Source: Metridium senile
Lineage: Eukaryota; Cnidaria; Anthozoa; Actiniaria; Metridiidae
Direction: 5' to 3'
Assembly (NCBI GenBank): GCA_949775045.1
Contig: OX459097.1
Span: 12,308,695 to 12,372,694 of the forward strand
DNA length: 64,000 nt
Shown here: one piece after another, positions 53,201-64,000 of the stretch
Layout of the letters: each line of letters starts with the position of its first letter
Numbering within the stretch: position 1 is the first letter of the stretch
The notes under the pieces: generated by a model
Database searches by the model: none
Told to the model about the DNA's origin: nothing
What the model saw: only the letters and a program-made list of their open reading frames with translations
Position numbers and translations under genes: made by a program

Positions 53201-56200
53201 TTTTTACTTTTTGAAATGATTACTTTTGTATTTATTAGACTAGCTAAAACAATTATCCAACTCAGGCTCAGTGAATATCTGTGAATAATTACATTGTCAG
53301 ACTATCCGGTTATTATTCACTGATATTCACTTTATCTTCAGCGGATGATTGTTAATTATTGAAATAGAATCAACCTTAGAAAATGATCACACCCACTCAG
53401 CCAATTAGATGACAGTATTTTAGTGTTCTATATCCCATAGTATCTAGTAAATATAGTATTCCATTGGCAAGCCTTTTTTTATTGTTTTGCCACCTTGCCA
53501 GTGAAATACTATATACTAAGAATATGATCACACCCATGAAGAATGTTGTCAAAATTAAATATCACATGACCATAGCAAAACAGCGTTTTATTATATGGCT
53601 TACTATATAATACTTATAATGCATTGTGAACTTCTAAGACAGTTAGATAATGAACGCTCGTGTCCTATGGGACATAGTCTCTCCCATTAAGATAGAAGGG
53701 CTGCGCCCTCGTTGCCTTCTAATGCTCGAGACTCTTTATCCCATAGGACACTCGCATTCTAACCCTTACTTAGTACTAGTATAATCATTCACCCATAACC
53801 TGGTTTCTCCACAGAGAAAAGAATAATGAAAAGGTCAAGATTTGCATCTCAATGCATCAAAACGAACTGAGTATTATATCAGATCAAGGCATGAAGCATG
53901 ACTTTGTATATGACCACTCCTTGTGGTCAGTGGATAAAGATCACCCTAATTACATCTGTCAACAAGATGTGTACAAACTGCTGGGGGAACCACTGCTTAA
54001 CAGTGCATTTCAAGGATATAATACTTGTCTGTTTGCTTATGGCCAGGTAATGAATGATTCCAGGAGAGTTACATGTACAAGCATAGTTAATTAGAATAGT
54101 CCAGTTTCATGATATCTAGAATTGCTGTACTATTTGAGGTACGTTTAATAATCAATCAATCAACTTCATTCCACATCTTTAGCAAACATGTTTGCTGTAG
54201 ACATTGTGGTTGGCATCCATAGAATACATCAAAGAGTTGTAGTTCTTCGTCTGGTTTTAAATTGTGATCAGTTTTAGCTGCTGTCACTACTTACCTCCAA
54301 GTGTTGTCCAGGAATCCTGATTTTTTTCAGCTCACCCCGAAAACAATCCTTTTGTCATTTAGTACAGCAGTGCTAAATAACACCAAACTGGTCTATTGTA
54401 TATTGTACACATAGGGACTTTGAAATATTGTTCTTATCTGAGTTTGTTTACTTTTGCAGACTGGTTCAGGAAAGTCGTACAGGTAATAAAATTTGCTCTT
54501 CAAATGGATAATAAATTATATTGATTTATCAAATAATATTAAACTATTTGTTTATAATTGTACAAATATAAATCTGTAGAAAAATTCATTGTCTAATATT
54601 TCTGTAGTATAATGGGCCAAGGTAAAGATGTTGGGGTGTTACCAAGATTCTGTGAAGAACTCTTTGAACGAATCAAGATATGGCCAGAGGTTAGTATTAA
54701 ACTACTGTAACACTTGAACATGACTAATTGAAACAATCGGTTAAGCAAATGAAGATATGATGGTGGTGATGATGATGATAATAGTACTAGTAGTGATAAT
54801 GATGGAGATACTAGTGATGATGATGATGATAATGAATAACCTTTCCAGTTTTGATCATGGTGGTGATAATGATGATGATGATCACTGGTAATGATGATGA
54901 CTATGATAATGAATAAGTTACAGTTTTGATCATGGTGACGATAATGATGATGGTAATCACTGGTGATGATGATGATAATGAATAACCTTTACAGTTTTGA
55001 TCATGGTGGCGATAATGATGATGGTGATCTGGTGATGATGATGACTATGATAATGAATAAGTTACAGTTTTGACCATGGTGGTGATATTGATGGTGCATG
55101 GTGATGATAATGTTAGTGAGGATGGGAATGATGATGGTGATACTTGTTATGATGGCGGTGTTTGATTGTGGTGATGATGATGATGGTTACTGATGATGAT
55201 GAATGGTGATAATGATAGTGATGATGATGGTGATGATGATGATGGTGACTGATGATGATGAATGGTGATAATGATAGTGATAATGATGGTGATGATGATG
55301 ATGGTGACTGATGATGATGAATGGTGATAATGATAGTGATAATGATGGTGATGATGATGATGGTGACTGATGATGATGAATGGTGATAATGATAGTGATA
55401 ATGATGGTGATGATGATGATGGTGACTGATGATGATGAATGGTGATAATGATAGTGATGGTGATGATGATGATGGTAACTGATGATGATGAATGGTGATA
55501 ATGATGGTGATGATGATGATGGTGACTGATGATGATGAATGGTGATAATGATAGTGATGATGATGATGAATTGTGATAATGATAGTGATGATGATGGTGA
55601 CTGATGATGATGATGGTGACTGATGATGATGAATGGTGATAATGATAGTGATAATGATGGTGATGATGATGATGATGATGACTGATGACGATGAATGGTG
55701 ATAATGATAGTGATGATGATGGTGACTGATGATGATGAATGGTGATAATGATAGTGATGATGATGGTGTTGATGATGATGACTTTGATGATCATGAATTG
55801 TGATAATGATAGTGATGATGGTGGTGTTGATGATGATGACTTTGATGATCATGAATTGTGATAATGATAGTGATGATGGTGGTGTTGATGATGATGACTT
55901 TGATGATCATGAATTGTGATAATGATAGTGATGATGGTGGTGTTGATGATGATGACTTTGATGATCATGAATTATGATAATGATAGTGATGATGATGGTG
56001 GTGATGATGATGACTTTGATGATCATGAATGGTGATTTGATAATGATAATGATGGTGTTGACAAACAAGGAGATGGAGATGGCAATGATGATAGTGGTAA
56101 TGATCATAATGGTGATGATAGAGATGACTTCAGAGGATTGTGGTGATAATACAGTGCTGATGATAATGCCATAAATCAAAATTGTCTCAGAACTCAAATC

Positions 56201-59200
56201 ATGATAATATGACAATTGGTAATATTTTTGTCACTTGTTTTCCAGAATAAATTCACGGTTGAGATAAGCTACTTTGAAATCTACAATGAGAAGATTCATG
56301 ATTTATTGGTGTCTCACAAAGGCAAAGATAAAGACACTAAGAAACAGGTAAATAATCCTTAATGGAAGACTTCCACTTCCTCAAGTCCAAAGCAGTCCAT
56401 TCTGACTTTTACTGATACCCAAAAACTCAAGTGTTTTTGGAGAAAAAGAAATGACACTGTTGGTTTCCAGATTGAATATCTTACCAAGATCCATGTAAGA
56501 TCATGTAAGACCCAGGCATGATCTTACATGATCTTGGCATGTAACCCTCAATCTGCAAGAACCTGCATAAACTTTCATGTTTTTGCCAAGATTTCATAAA
56601 GATCTTCCCAAGATCCTTCCAAGAACATTACTTGCCAAAGTTTTAGTAAGATCTTGGATGATTTTACAAGATCTGCAAAATAACAAAAAAAATATAATAG
56701 ATGCTGATTGGCTCTTGTGCTTTCAAATTCTAACGAGTCCTCCCATTGATTCGATTACTCGCCTCAGTCTTTCCTGTGTGAGTTAATGTTTACATTACAA
56801 TGTTTTTCATTTCAGTTGAGAGTACGCGAGCATCCAGTTATGGGACCCTTTGTACAGGACTTGTCAACGTAAGTAAGCCAGGACATTTTAACAATGACAT
56901 CATCTTACCTACAAGTAGACTCGCAATCTCATCTAGCAACATCATTTTGCGACTCGCAATCTCATCTCACAACATCATTTTACGACTCGCAATCTCATCT
57001 CACAACATCATTTTATGACTCGCAATCTCATCTAGCAACATCATTTTGCGACTCGCTATCTCATCCCACAACATCATTTTGCCACTCGCAATCTCATCTT
57101 GTAACATCATTTTGGGAATCCCGATCTCATATCGCAACATCATTTTGCAACTTGCAATCTCATCTCACAACATCATTTTGTGACTCGCAATCTCATCTCT
57201 TAACAGCATTTGGCAACTCGCAAAAGCATTTCGCAACTCACAACAGCAACTTGTAACAGGATTTTGCTAACTTGCAACTTACAGCATTTTGCAACTCTCA
57301 ACAGCAAGCTGCAGCAGCATTTTGCAGCTCGCAATATCAACTTGCAACAGCTTTTCGCAACTTGCAATATATGATGGTGTATAATAAACACCCTCATCAC
57401 ATTTTTTACACTAATTTTTATATTCTTTTTGTTGATCTTGACAACTGTCGTGTAAGATCTTGATTTATTTAATATATAATTTTTATGATCTTTTCAGGTA
57501 TCTTGTCAGCTCCTACTCTGATATTGAGGTAAAGATAGACTACTAAGTTACCTACTAAAAAGTGTAAAAAATTCTGTTGAATAATGACCAAGTAGCAGCC
57601 TTTCAAATAATTATGTGAAAAATTATCAAGAAATGTATAGTTTTGAGGGGCAGCTGCCCTTCCAAACCATACATTCCTTTGTAATCTTTTGGATCTTTGG
57701 GAAACTATTGCAATGGAAATATACAACCAAATGGCATCAGAATTTGTGATATGGCATATTTTGGTGTGCTTTTTCATGTTATGTAGGTCATATATTAATT
57801 GCATTAATTCTAGAAAAAAGGACCCAGTCCCCTCCTAGCCCTTCCTCGTTTAGAACATGGCCAATTGTATTTTCCATTAATATTTATCATTGTTCTTTTA
57901 CATAATGTATAGTCTTGGTTAGCGCTTGGAAACACCAACCGTGCTACAGCAGCTACAGGAATGAATGACAAAAGCAGCAGATCTCATTCTGTCTTCACAA
58001 TAATGATGACACAGACAAAGGTAAGGTTTATGTTAACCCTGGTTCCCACGAGCGTCATAATCATAAGCAATAAAATAAAATATTTATTATCCCCTGGGTA
58101 ATTAGAAAACAAAGAACAAAGTGTTTCCTTTTCTAATTTCTTTTGTTTTGCTTATGATTACCATTATGACGCAGTGTGAACCTGGCTTTAGCAGGCAATG
58201 CTTATATATTTTTTCTTTCTCTTGTTCTCTCCATCTTTCCTATTTTTTCCATTTTTCTTTCTGTTCGTTTTGTTTCTAACTTTGTCCCTTTGTTATCTCT
58301 AATCCCAATAGGTTTTTCATGATGACGTCATTTTACTACCAGCCCCAGAATGCTTTACAACTTTTCTTTGTTATTCAAATTTTTAAACCCTCCTGTAAAT
58401 ACTAGAACATTCGACACTAATTATTTAACAAAAGAAAGTAGGCAAAACATTCTGGTCTCAAGGTAGTATATGACGCTATAATGCAAATGGCGTATTGTTC
58501 CGGCCTATATCTTCCACTGTACAATTTCTTTCCACTTCTTTACCTTAAAAAAAGGTGGACATACAGTAACGTATTTTGTTATGGTTTTGCCAACCAACCA
58601 TTGTTATTAGAACAAAGAAAATTAAAAAGTCTATTGTGAAAATGGTTGGCAAATAAGAATCACAATACCAACACTTGTGAGCACTACACTCACCTACATC
58701 TTCTTATTATTTAGACTGAAAACTTTGAAGACTCCGACGCCCAGCTGACTAAGATCAGTAAAATCAACCTGATTGATTTGGCTGGCAGTGAACGAGCAAG
58801 CCATGTCATTAATGACCAAGTTATCACTTCGGCAGAAACTGCAAGTTTGAGACTAAAGGTATTTAATTAATTGTTAAATGATAAAACCACTGTGTTGATT
58901 TTTGTTTTATACATTTATCTCTATAAAAATGGAGGAAGGAAGAATGTGTCGTCAATGAAAAGGAAAACAAAAGAAATACTAAACTAACTTAAAGGAAGAT
59001 TTATAACTTTCATATAAAGTATTACATTGCAAATCAAGGAGTAAACGATTTTCTTAGTTGACAAAACGTTTTATCTTTTGAGCCAAAAAAGATGCACATT
59101 CATTAAAAGTTCTTCTTGCAATATAACTCTTTTGTAACTCAATTCTCTTTTATAACTGCAATCACTAACCCTTCTTTATTGGGATCAAATATATTGTTCC

Positions 59201-62200
59201 AAATCCCTATACTAAATACATTGTTATCATGTCTTCACAGGAGGGAGGTAGCATCAATAAGTCACTCCATACACTTGGTAAAGTTATATCACTGCTATCA
59301 GACAAAGAACTGCAGAAAAAGAAGAAGAAAATGTATATCCCTTATAGAGACTCCATCCTGACATGGTAAACACCTTTACTTGAAAGTCGCTTTGCTTGTT
59401 AAATGATGCTTTATTTGTAAATCACATTGGAACATATTTCACATGTAAAGTGCGCTTTATAACATTCACAATCCCCTTCACAATTCACTGTGCAATCTTG
59501 AAAGATAGCAGGGTCTCTGCATCAAAGCGACAAATGTTGAGCTTGCAATGATAGAGATGTTAAAAGGTCTCTATCATTGCAAGCTCAACGTTCGTCTCGC
59601 TTCGATGCAAAGGCCCAGCTACCTTTCAAGATAGCGCAGGGAGCTGTGAAGGGGACATTTGCGCGATGGCATTTTTTTTTAAATCTCTTCCGTGAGACTC
59701 ACTCCATCCAGTTAACAGTTATGCAAACACCTACAATATTGAACTTGTCCATTTCCTAATAATGTTTCTTGTGTTGTTACAGGCTTCTTAAGGACAGTTT
59801 AGGCGGGAATTCCAAAACAGCGATGATAGCTAATATTAGTCCGGCAAGCTGCCATTTTGGTGAAACACTGAGTACTCTTCGATATCCTTTAACTACAACA
59901 TAACCAAATCTTCTTTACATATTTGATTATATTTATGATATTATAGATAATTACTCAATACAAGCATTAAAGAGTATTACTGTTATTATTACTATTGTCC
60001 TTAACATATCTTACATATGCTCAAAGAGCGAGAACAATCATTAACCGGGCCGTGATCAATGAAGATCCAAACGCTAAAATTATTCAAGGTAATGTTATAT
60101 ACATCACGATTATCAGCAGAAGCTATATTACTGTAAACCATCTTAAGCAAAACCACCACCACCTGCATAGCTGGCTGTGGGAGAGGGGGAGGGGAGAAGG
60201 TGAGGTTTTGGGGGAGGGAGAGGGAAAGACGGTAGAGCTCTCCTTTCCCCATTCTCTCCCCAAGTCCCTCCCTCTTCCACCTCTTCCCCTCTTCTCCCCC
60301 TAAGAGCCTGGCCACGTAGACTACACGATTTACTTGATTCTTTGGTTTCATTATCAATCAAGTGAACAAGGACAAGCTCTGTTATTAATTATCATCACCA
60401 TCATTATCATGTCGGCATAATAACAAGAATCCTTGTCACAACAGTAATCACTGTTATCATCATCATCGTAATCACCATTACCCATCAGTATTCATTTTAA
60501 TACTTAACTCTGTGTATTAATATTTCTTTGCCTCAGAATTACGAGCCGAGATCGACCGTCTTCATCACATGAACGTCACTAATTCACCCGAAGACAACAA
60601 AAACTCCTTAGCAGAAATAGAGCTTCTTAGGGAAAAGCTGATGGAGTCACAACGGCTCTTGGTGGAGTCTACAAGGTATGCACTCCTAGTGTTAACTGGT
60701 GTTAACACCAGTGTTTCGAAGAAAACTGTGAGGCAAAAATTGTAACTTCTTCCTTTGTTTGTTTGTTTGTTTTGTTTGTTTCTTTGTTTGTTTCTTTGTT
60801 TGTTCATTCGTTTGTTTGTTCGTTCGTTTGTTTGTTCGTTCATTCGTTTGTTTGTTTGTTCGTTCGTTCGTTTGCTCATTTGTTTGTTCATTCGTTTGTA
60901 TGTTCGTTTGTTCGTTCGTTCGTTCGTTCGTTCGTTCGTTCGTTCGTTCGTTCGTTTGTTCGTTGGTTCATTCGTTTGATTTTTTGTTTGATTTTTCGTT
61001 TGTTTGATTGTTTGTCCGCTTGTTTGTTAGTCCGTTCGTTTGCACAATGAATTGATTGATCGTTTGTTTGTTTGTTTGTTTGTTTGTTTGTTTGTTTGTT
61101 TGTTTGTTCGTTTGTTTGTTTGTTTGTTTGTTTGTTCGTGCGTTCGTTTGTTTGTTCATTCGTTTGTATGTTCGTTTGTTCGTTCGTTTGTTCGTTCGTT
61201 CGTTTGTTCGTTCGTTCGTTCGTTTGTTCGTTTGTTCATTCGTTTGATTTTTCGTTTGTTTGATTGTTTGTCCGCTTGTTTGTTAGTCCGTTCGTTTGTA
61301 CAATGAATTGATTGATCGTTTGTTTGTTTGTTTGTTTGTTTGTTTGTTTGTTTGTTTGTTTGTTTGTTTGTTTGTTTGTTTGTTCGTTCGTTCGTTCGTT
61401 TGTTCGTTTGTTCGTTCGTTCGTTCGTTCGTTTGTTTTTTCGTTCGTTTGTTTTTTCGTTCGTTTGTTTGTTCGTTTGTTTGTTCGCTTGTTTGTCCGCT
61501 TGTTTGTTAGTCCATTCGTTTGCACAATGAATTAATTGATTGTTTGATCGTTTGTTTGTTTGTTTGTTTGTTTGTTTGTTTGTTCGTGCGTTCGTTTGTT
61601 TGTTCATTCGTTTGTTTGTTCGTTTGTTTGCTCGTGCGATTGTTTGTTTGTTCATTCGTTTGTTTGTTCGTTTGTTCATTCGTTTGTTTGTTTGTTCGTC
61701 TGTTCGTTTGTATGTTGATTTGTTTCTTTTTTGGTCATTCGTTTGTTTGTTTGTTTGCTTGATTGTTTTGAAGAAGGTTTCTATATTGCAAGATGTATAA
61801 GTGACATGCTAATATCTGTAACCGTGTTTGTGTACAAAGCTCTAATACTAAGGTTCTGTTTAGAAACTGGCAAGAGAAGTTCGCTTTGTCTGAAAGACGG
61901 AAAATCGAGGAAGCTGAAAATCTAAAGGTATTGGAACGACGGATTAAAATATAGAGATGATGATGGTGATGTTGGTGATGATGATGGTGATGTTGGTGAT
62001 GATGATGGTGATGATGATGGTGATGATGATGGTGATGAAGGTGATGTTGGTGATGATGATGGTGATGTTGGTGATGATGATGGCGATGATGGTGATGATG
62101 ATGGCGATGATGGTGATGATGATGGTGATGTTGGTGATGATGATGGTGATGTTGGTGATGATGGTGATGATGATGGTGATGAAGGTGATGTTGGTGATGA

Positions 62201-63159
62201 TGATGGTGATGTTGGTGATGATGATGGTGATGATGATGGCGATGATGGTGATGATGATGGCGATGATGGTGATGTTGGTGATGATGATGGTGATGTTGGT
62301 GATGATGATGGTGATGATGATGGCGATGATGGTGATGTTGGTGATGATGATGGTGATGATGATGATGATGATGATGATAATCATCGGTACCATTACTAAC
62401 ATCATCATCATCATAATGAACATCATCATTATGATATCCATCATCATGTTTCAGTTACAAGATATACTTTTTATGCAAAATATTTATAGAGGATACATGT
62501 ATTTATACATGAATGCGCGGAAATACGAATTTTATCTTCGAGTGTTGATAAGATCTTTCACGAGAGAACTCTTTCTGCTATAAGAAGCTACCTTAAAGCC
62601 AAGTAACCATGGTGATGTGAATATATCACATTTTTGAAATGAAGAAATATAGGTATTTCATTGATAATTATCTAACAATAGTAAATAGTTTATATTGATT
62701 CTTTTGATATCTTTGATTAACAGAAAGCGGGTATCAGCTTCAAAGTCGACAATAAGCTACCAAACCTGGTTAACCTCAACGAAGACCCACAACTGTCTGA
62801 AATGCTTCTGTACATTCTCAAGCCAGGTAAGGATCCTTCCTTGACATTAGTTATAAATGGGGTCTATAATGCACACTACACGTTGTTTTTGATTTGTGTA
62901 TTTCTTTTCATTTTGATAGGAACCACAACTGTTGGTCACCAGGATAACCAAGATATTCAGCTCAGTGGTGCCCTGGTAGCTGAGTCTCACTGGTACTGTT
63001 GTTTTTCCTTCATGTTTGTCCTTTCTTCCTTCGGTACTTTGCTCTTTTCTTCATGTCGTCTCTCTCTCATTTGTTTTTACATTGTCTTTATTAAGTTCTT
63101 TTTATTATTTTACAGCACCATCAACAATGCAGGAGAACGAGTCAAAGTGACTCCACTAG
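50260..63159 (+). CDS. KIF14: KIF14-type kinesin-3 family motor, 17 exons seen, 3' end beyond the window
   Basis: Plus-end motor which in animals acts at the midzone and midbody with PRC1 and citron kinase in cytokinesis. Exons: 50260-50945, 53815-54046, 54460-54482, 54608-54689, 56246-56347, 56816-56868, 57498-57528, 57913-58020, 58715-58858, 59241-59365, 59783-59881, 60015-60088, 60537-60675, 61864-61927, 62724-62826, 62920-62992 and 63116-63159; all phases agree, 727 codons so far. Residues 1-210 are basic, low complexity, with many S/T-P sites ([19 protein letters not shown]). The motor starts at [10 protein letters not shown] (216); P-loop GQTGSGKS (305-312), switch I NDKSSRSH (421-428), switch II DLAGSER (460-466). 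Then a helical neck, [18 protein letters not shown] (658-682 region) and the first half of an FHA domain (GTTTVG, IQLSG, 689 on). [10 protein letters not shown] with FHA fits KIF14 or close kinesin-3 relatives. Ten-odd repeats swell its introns; the intron after exon 11 is AT-AC. Confidence 0.93.
51860..52365. repeat. Degenerate tandem repeat in KIF14 intron 1
   Basis: About eight copies of a roughly 60-bp unit built on TTGATCAAACACTCTAGAAT and ATTGATC, with substitutions and length differences. Confidence 0.75.
52928..53149. mobile_element. Inverted-repeat element in KIF14 intron 1
   Basis: AACAGGTTCCCATTTAAATC faces GATTTAAATGGGAACCTGTT; each end holds two tandem copies of CCCATTTAAATCTGTAC. 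Inner arms TGTTGATGTGTGCTAAACAC and GTGTTTAGCACACATCAACA. Confidence 0.8.
53647..53762. mobile_element. Short inverted-repeat element in KIF14 intron 1
   Basis: TGTCCTATGGGA faces TCCCATAGGACA, with GAACGCTCG and CTCGCATTC outside. Ends about 50 bp before exon 2. Confidence 0.6.
54755..56150. repeat. Kilobase GATGATGGT / GATAATGAT minisatellite in KIF14 intron 4
   Basis: Higher-order repeat: units of about 55-65 bp (GGTGATGATGATGATGGTGA, CTGATGATGATGAATGGTGA) in the first part, then units with TGACTTTGATGATCATGAAT from 55780. It fills most of the intron between exons 4 and 5. Long open frames on either strand are artefacts. Confidence 0.95.
56470..56690. repeat. AAGATC-rich repeat in KIF14 intron 5
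   Basis: Many AAGATC/GATCTT words (AAGATCATGTAAG, AAGATCTTCCCAAGATC) in both orientations. Confidence 0.6.
56893..57370. repeat. 30-bp minisatellite in KIF14 intron 6
   Basis: Around nine head-to-tail copies of a 30-bp unit with CTCGCAATCTCATCT then CACAACATCATTTT, decaying toward the right. There are no unique spacers between units. Confidence 0.9.
59450..59672. mobile_element. Inverted-repeat element in KIF14 intron 10
   Basis: TCCCCTTCACA faces TGTGAAGGGGA; CTTGAAAGATAGC and GCTACCTTTCAAG, TTGAGCTTGCAATGATAGAG and CTCTATCATTGCAAGCTCAA form long inner arms. Confidence 0.75.
59882..60014 (+). other. U12-type AT-AC intron of KIF14
   Basis: The donor reads ATATCCTTT directly after exon 11 (CTTCG) and the intron ends TTAC before ATATGCTCAAAG of exon 12. 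TCCTTAAC, the U12 branch-site consensus, is at 59998-60005, about 10 bases before the AC. The 133-bp intron splits the arginine codon of STLRYAQRAR; no GT-AG alternative restores this conserved kinesin sequence. Recognition would be by the minor spliceosome. Confidence 0.9.
60169..60302. repeat. Purine tract followed by pyrimidine tract in KIF14 intron 12
   Basis: About 60 bases of G/A (GGGAGAGGGGGAGGGGAGAA) are followed, after ACGGTAGAGCTC, by about 65 bases of C/T. The two could pair as a hairpin or form other non-B structure. Confidence 0.7.
60755..61770. repeat. Kilobase TTTG / TTCG repeat in KIF14 intron 13
   Basis: Tetranucleotide array, with a higher-order pattern: blocks ending in GTCCGCTTGTTTGTTAGTCC, then GTTTG.ACAATGAATTGATT, recur at about 61015, 61270 and 61495. 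Read-through frames of FVCLFVC type are artefacts. Confidence 0.95.
61958..62385. repeat. GATGATGGT / GATGTTGGT minisatellite in KIF14 intron 14
   Basis: Trinucleotide-based array (GATGATGATGGTGATGTTGG) starting about 30 bp after exon 14. Confidence 0.95.
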
Positions 63160-63269
63160 GTAATACTTTAGAAAATACGTAATTCTTAAAGTAATGAAAT
63201 ATATAATGAAGTACATACGAAATAAGAAAGGCTTCTATGAAAGTACAAACGTTATATTGTACATTAACT

Positions 63270-63420
63270 GGTTATAAAACCCAGCAAACTTCAAAAGAGC
63301 AACAGTCTTTGTTATGATTTGTTTTGGTCTGTGTGCACTCTCAAGGTCACGTGATGGTTCGGTTCAACCTCAAAACCGAAACAATAGGCCGGTCCTTTGA
63401 AGTGTGCTGGGTTTCATAAT
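63270..63420. mobile_element. Inverted-repeat element 3' of KIF14 exon 17
   Basis: GTTATAAAACCCAGCAAACT faces AGTGTGCTGGGTTTCATAAT; inner part contains GGTCACGTGATGG. Confidence 0.65.
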
Positions 63421-63484
63421 CAGTCTCCTCTATTAACAATGGAAAAAATGAATAGCTGTTATTCCAGTTTTATTTAAATCTTTT

Positions 63485-63600
63485 TGAACAATGGATTCAA
63501 GTCACGGCTAGCTTGTGGGCAAAACTAAAAAATTGGTCCGAAAGCCTCAACTTGAATCCATTGTCTAAAATCATTTGCATATAACTATAATAACAGCTAT
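63485..63600. repeat. Inverted repeat around ACAATGGATTCAAG
   Basis: ACAATGGATTCAAGTC and ACTTGAATCCATTGT face each other over about 60 bases; AATAGCTGTTATTCC and AATAACAGCTATAAC lie outside. Confidence 0.6.
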
Positions 63601-63631
63601 AACAGTTCGGTATAGACACCTATTTCAAAAA

Positions 63632-63727
63632 TCGTTGTCGCAGCCGAAGCTACAGTTCACACTCTGAAACCTGCAAAGGATGTCGGTAATATGAACAGAA
63701 TTTGTGATTTATTACACGTTTTTCAAT
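63632..63727 (+). pseudogene. Partial inverted copy of the minus-strand exon at 63742-64000
   Basis: The plus strand reads IVVAAEATVHTLKPAKDVG then NMNRICDLLHVFQ and a stop; the minus-strand exon reads IVVAINDTVHTMKHAKDVG. The nucleotide match covers about 60 bp. It may be a decayed inverted duplication or the last exon of a convergent paralogue. Confidence 0.4.
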
Positions 63728-63741
63728 AAATATTTGTTTAA

Positions 63742-64000
63742 TCATCTTCCACTGTAACAGCACTTTATGGTCATAAAACACAAACACGTACAATTAAAAT
63801 ATACTATGAATAAAGCGATGACAAGAGAAGAAATACCGACATCCTTTGCATGCTTCATAGTGTGGACTGTATCATTGATTGCGACAACGATTTGTGTATA
63901 CTCTTGAGAGACGGAGCCCACCTTCGTGTTGAGTTTAGCAACCAACTCGGTGAAGTAGCCCCTCTCCTGCTTCACTGTAACCTGGAGGAGGCTGGCGATT
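63742..64000 (-). CDS. Last exon of an unidentified gene (C-terminal membrane segment), partial
   Basis: The minus strand is open from the window edge to a TGA at 63742: about 85 residues. It reads IASLLQVTVKQERGYFTELV onward as an amphipathic, probably helical stretch, then SSLVIALFIVYFNCTCLCF as a likely membrane span, then a short cysteine-rich tail (MTIKCCYSGR). No ATG lies in the visible part, so the gene begins outside the window or this is an internal exon. It lies opposite the KIF14 intron after exon 17 or its downstream region. Family not recognised; it could be a mobile-element or host membrane protein. Confidence 0.4.
   Translation of the reverse strand, partial: IASLLQVTVKQERGYFTELVAKLNTKVGSVSQEYTQIVVAINDTVHTMKHAKDVGISSLVIALFIVYFNCTCLCFMTIKCCYSGR

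Noticed and set aside
55147..56215. Open frames of over 200 codons (His/Ser/Ile-rich) on the minus strand
   Set aside because: They are read-through of the GATGATGGT minisatellite in KIF14 intron 4; composition is that of the repeat and several frames are open together.
56893..57260. Regular 30-bp units resembling a CRISPR array
   Set aside because: Units abut directly with no unique spacers, and the context is an intron of an animal gene.
60755..61800. Many overlapping FVCLFVC / NKQTNKQT frames
   Set aside because: Translations of the TTTG/TTCG array on both strands.
61944..62583. 208-codon Met/Val-rich frame and its antisense partner
   Set aside because: Translation of the GATGATGGT array in intron 14.

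Overview
This is an intron-rich, AT-rich animal nuclear window. It carries three conserved metazoan genes with GT-AG introns (one intron is of the rare AT-AC class), and most of the rest is transposon debris. The style of the repeats (many small inverted-repeat elements, a tRNA-derived SINE with an ATT tail, fragments of non-LTR retrotransposons) and the look of the proteins suggest a cnidarian, perhaps a sea anemone. The species is inference only.

Layout: 1-6 kb is repeats: the end of a DNA transposon, two large fold-back sequences, a 725-bp Harbinger-like element with TTA target duplications, and a decayed LINE with a hAT-like element inside it. 6.46-9.99 kb (minus) is a complete 3-exon gene for protein C10 (C12orf57 family, 124 aa). 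10.15-25.56 kb is a non-coding tandem array of about 2.5 copies of a roughly 6.3-kb unit; single copies carry extra small insertions, so empty and filled sites can be compared inside the window. 26.5-34.2 kb is a nested stack of mobile elements. Its centre is a 5,957-bp DNA transposon with 171-bp terminal inverted repeats and a 7-bp target duplication. That transposon encodes a roughly 1,206-aa protein (N-terminal Cys cluster, putative transposase core, RING-like and second Cys/His clusters, C-terminal cysteine-peptidase-like region) and, convergently, a small 3-exon protein of unknown function. 35.6-38.2 kb is a diverged single-copy paralogue of the array flank that preserves several pre-insertion sites.

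41.2-49.8 kb (minus) is a complete 10-exon gene for a mitochondrial carrier of the thiamine pyrophosphate type (SLC25A19, 339 aa). It is head-to-head with a KIF14-type kinesin (plus, 50.26 kb onward, 17 exons seen, continuing past the window), sharing a 448-bp intergenic region. KIF14 introns are swollen by kilobase-scale microsatellites, and the intron after exon 11 has U12-type AT-AC signals. The right edge holds the last exon of an unidentified minus-strand gene and a partial inverted copy of its coding sequence.

The most unusual items are the transposon with ubiquitin-system-like domains and a second convergent gene, the 7-bp duplication fixed by exact restoration of the interrupted element, the large tandem array with an LTR-like insertion and hammerhead-like motifs, and the AT-AC intron in KIF14.
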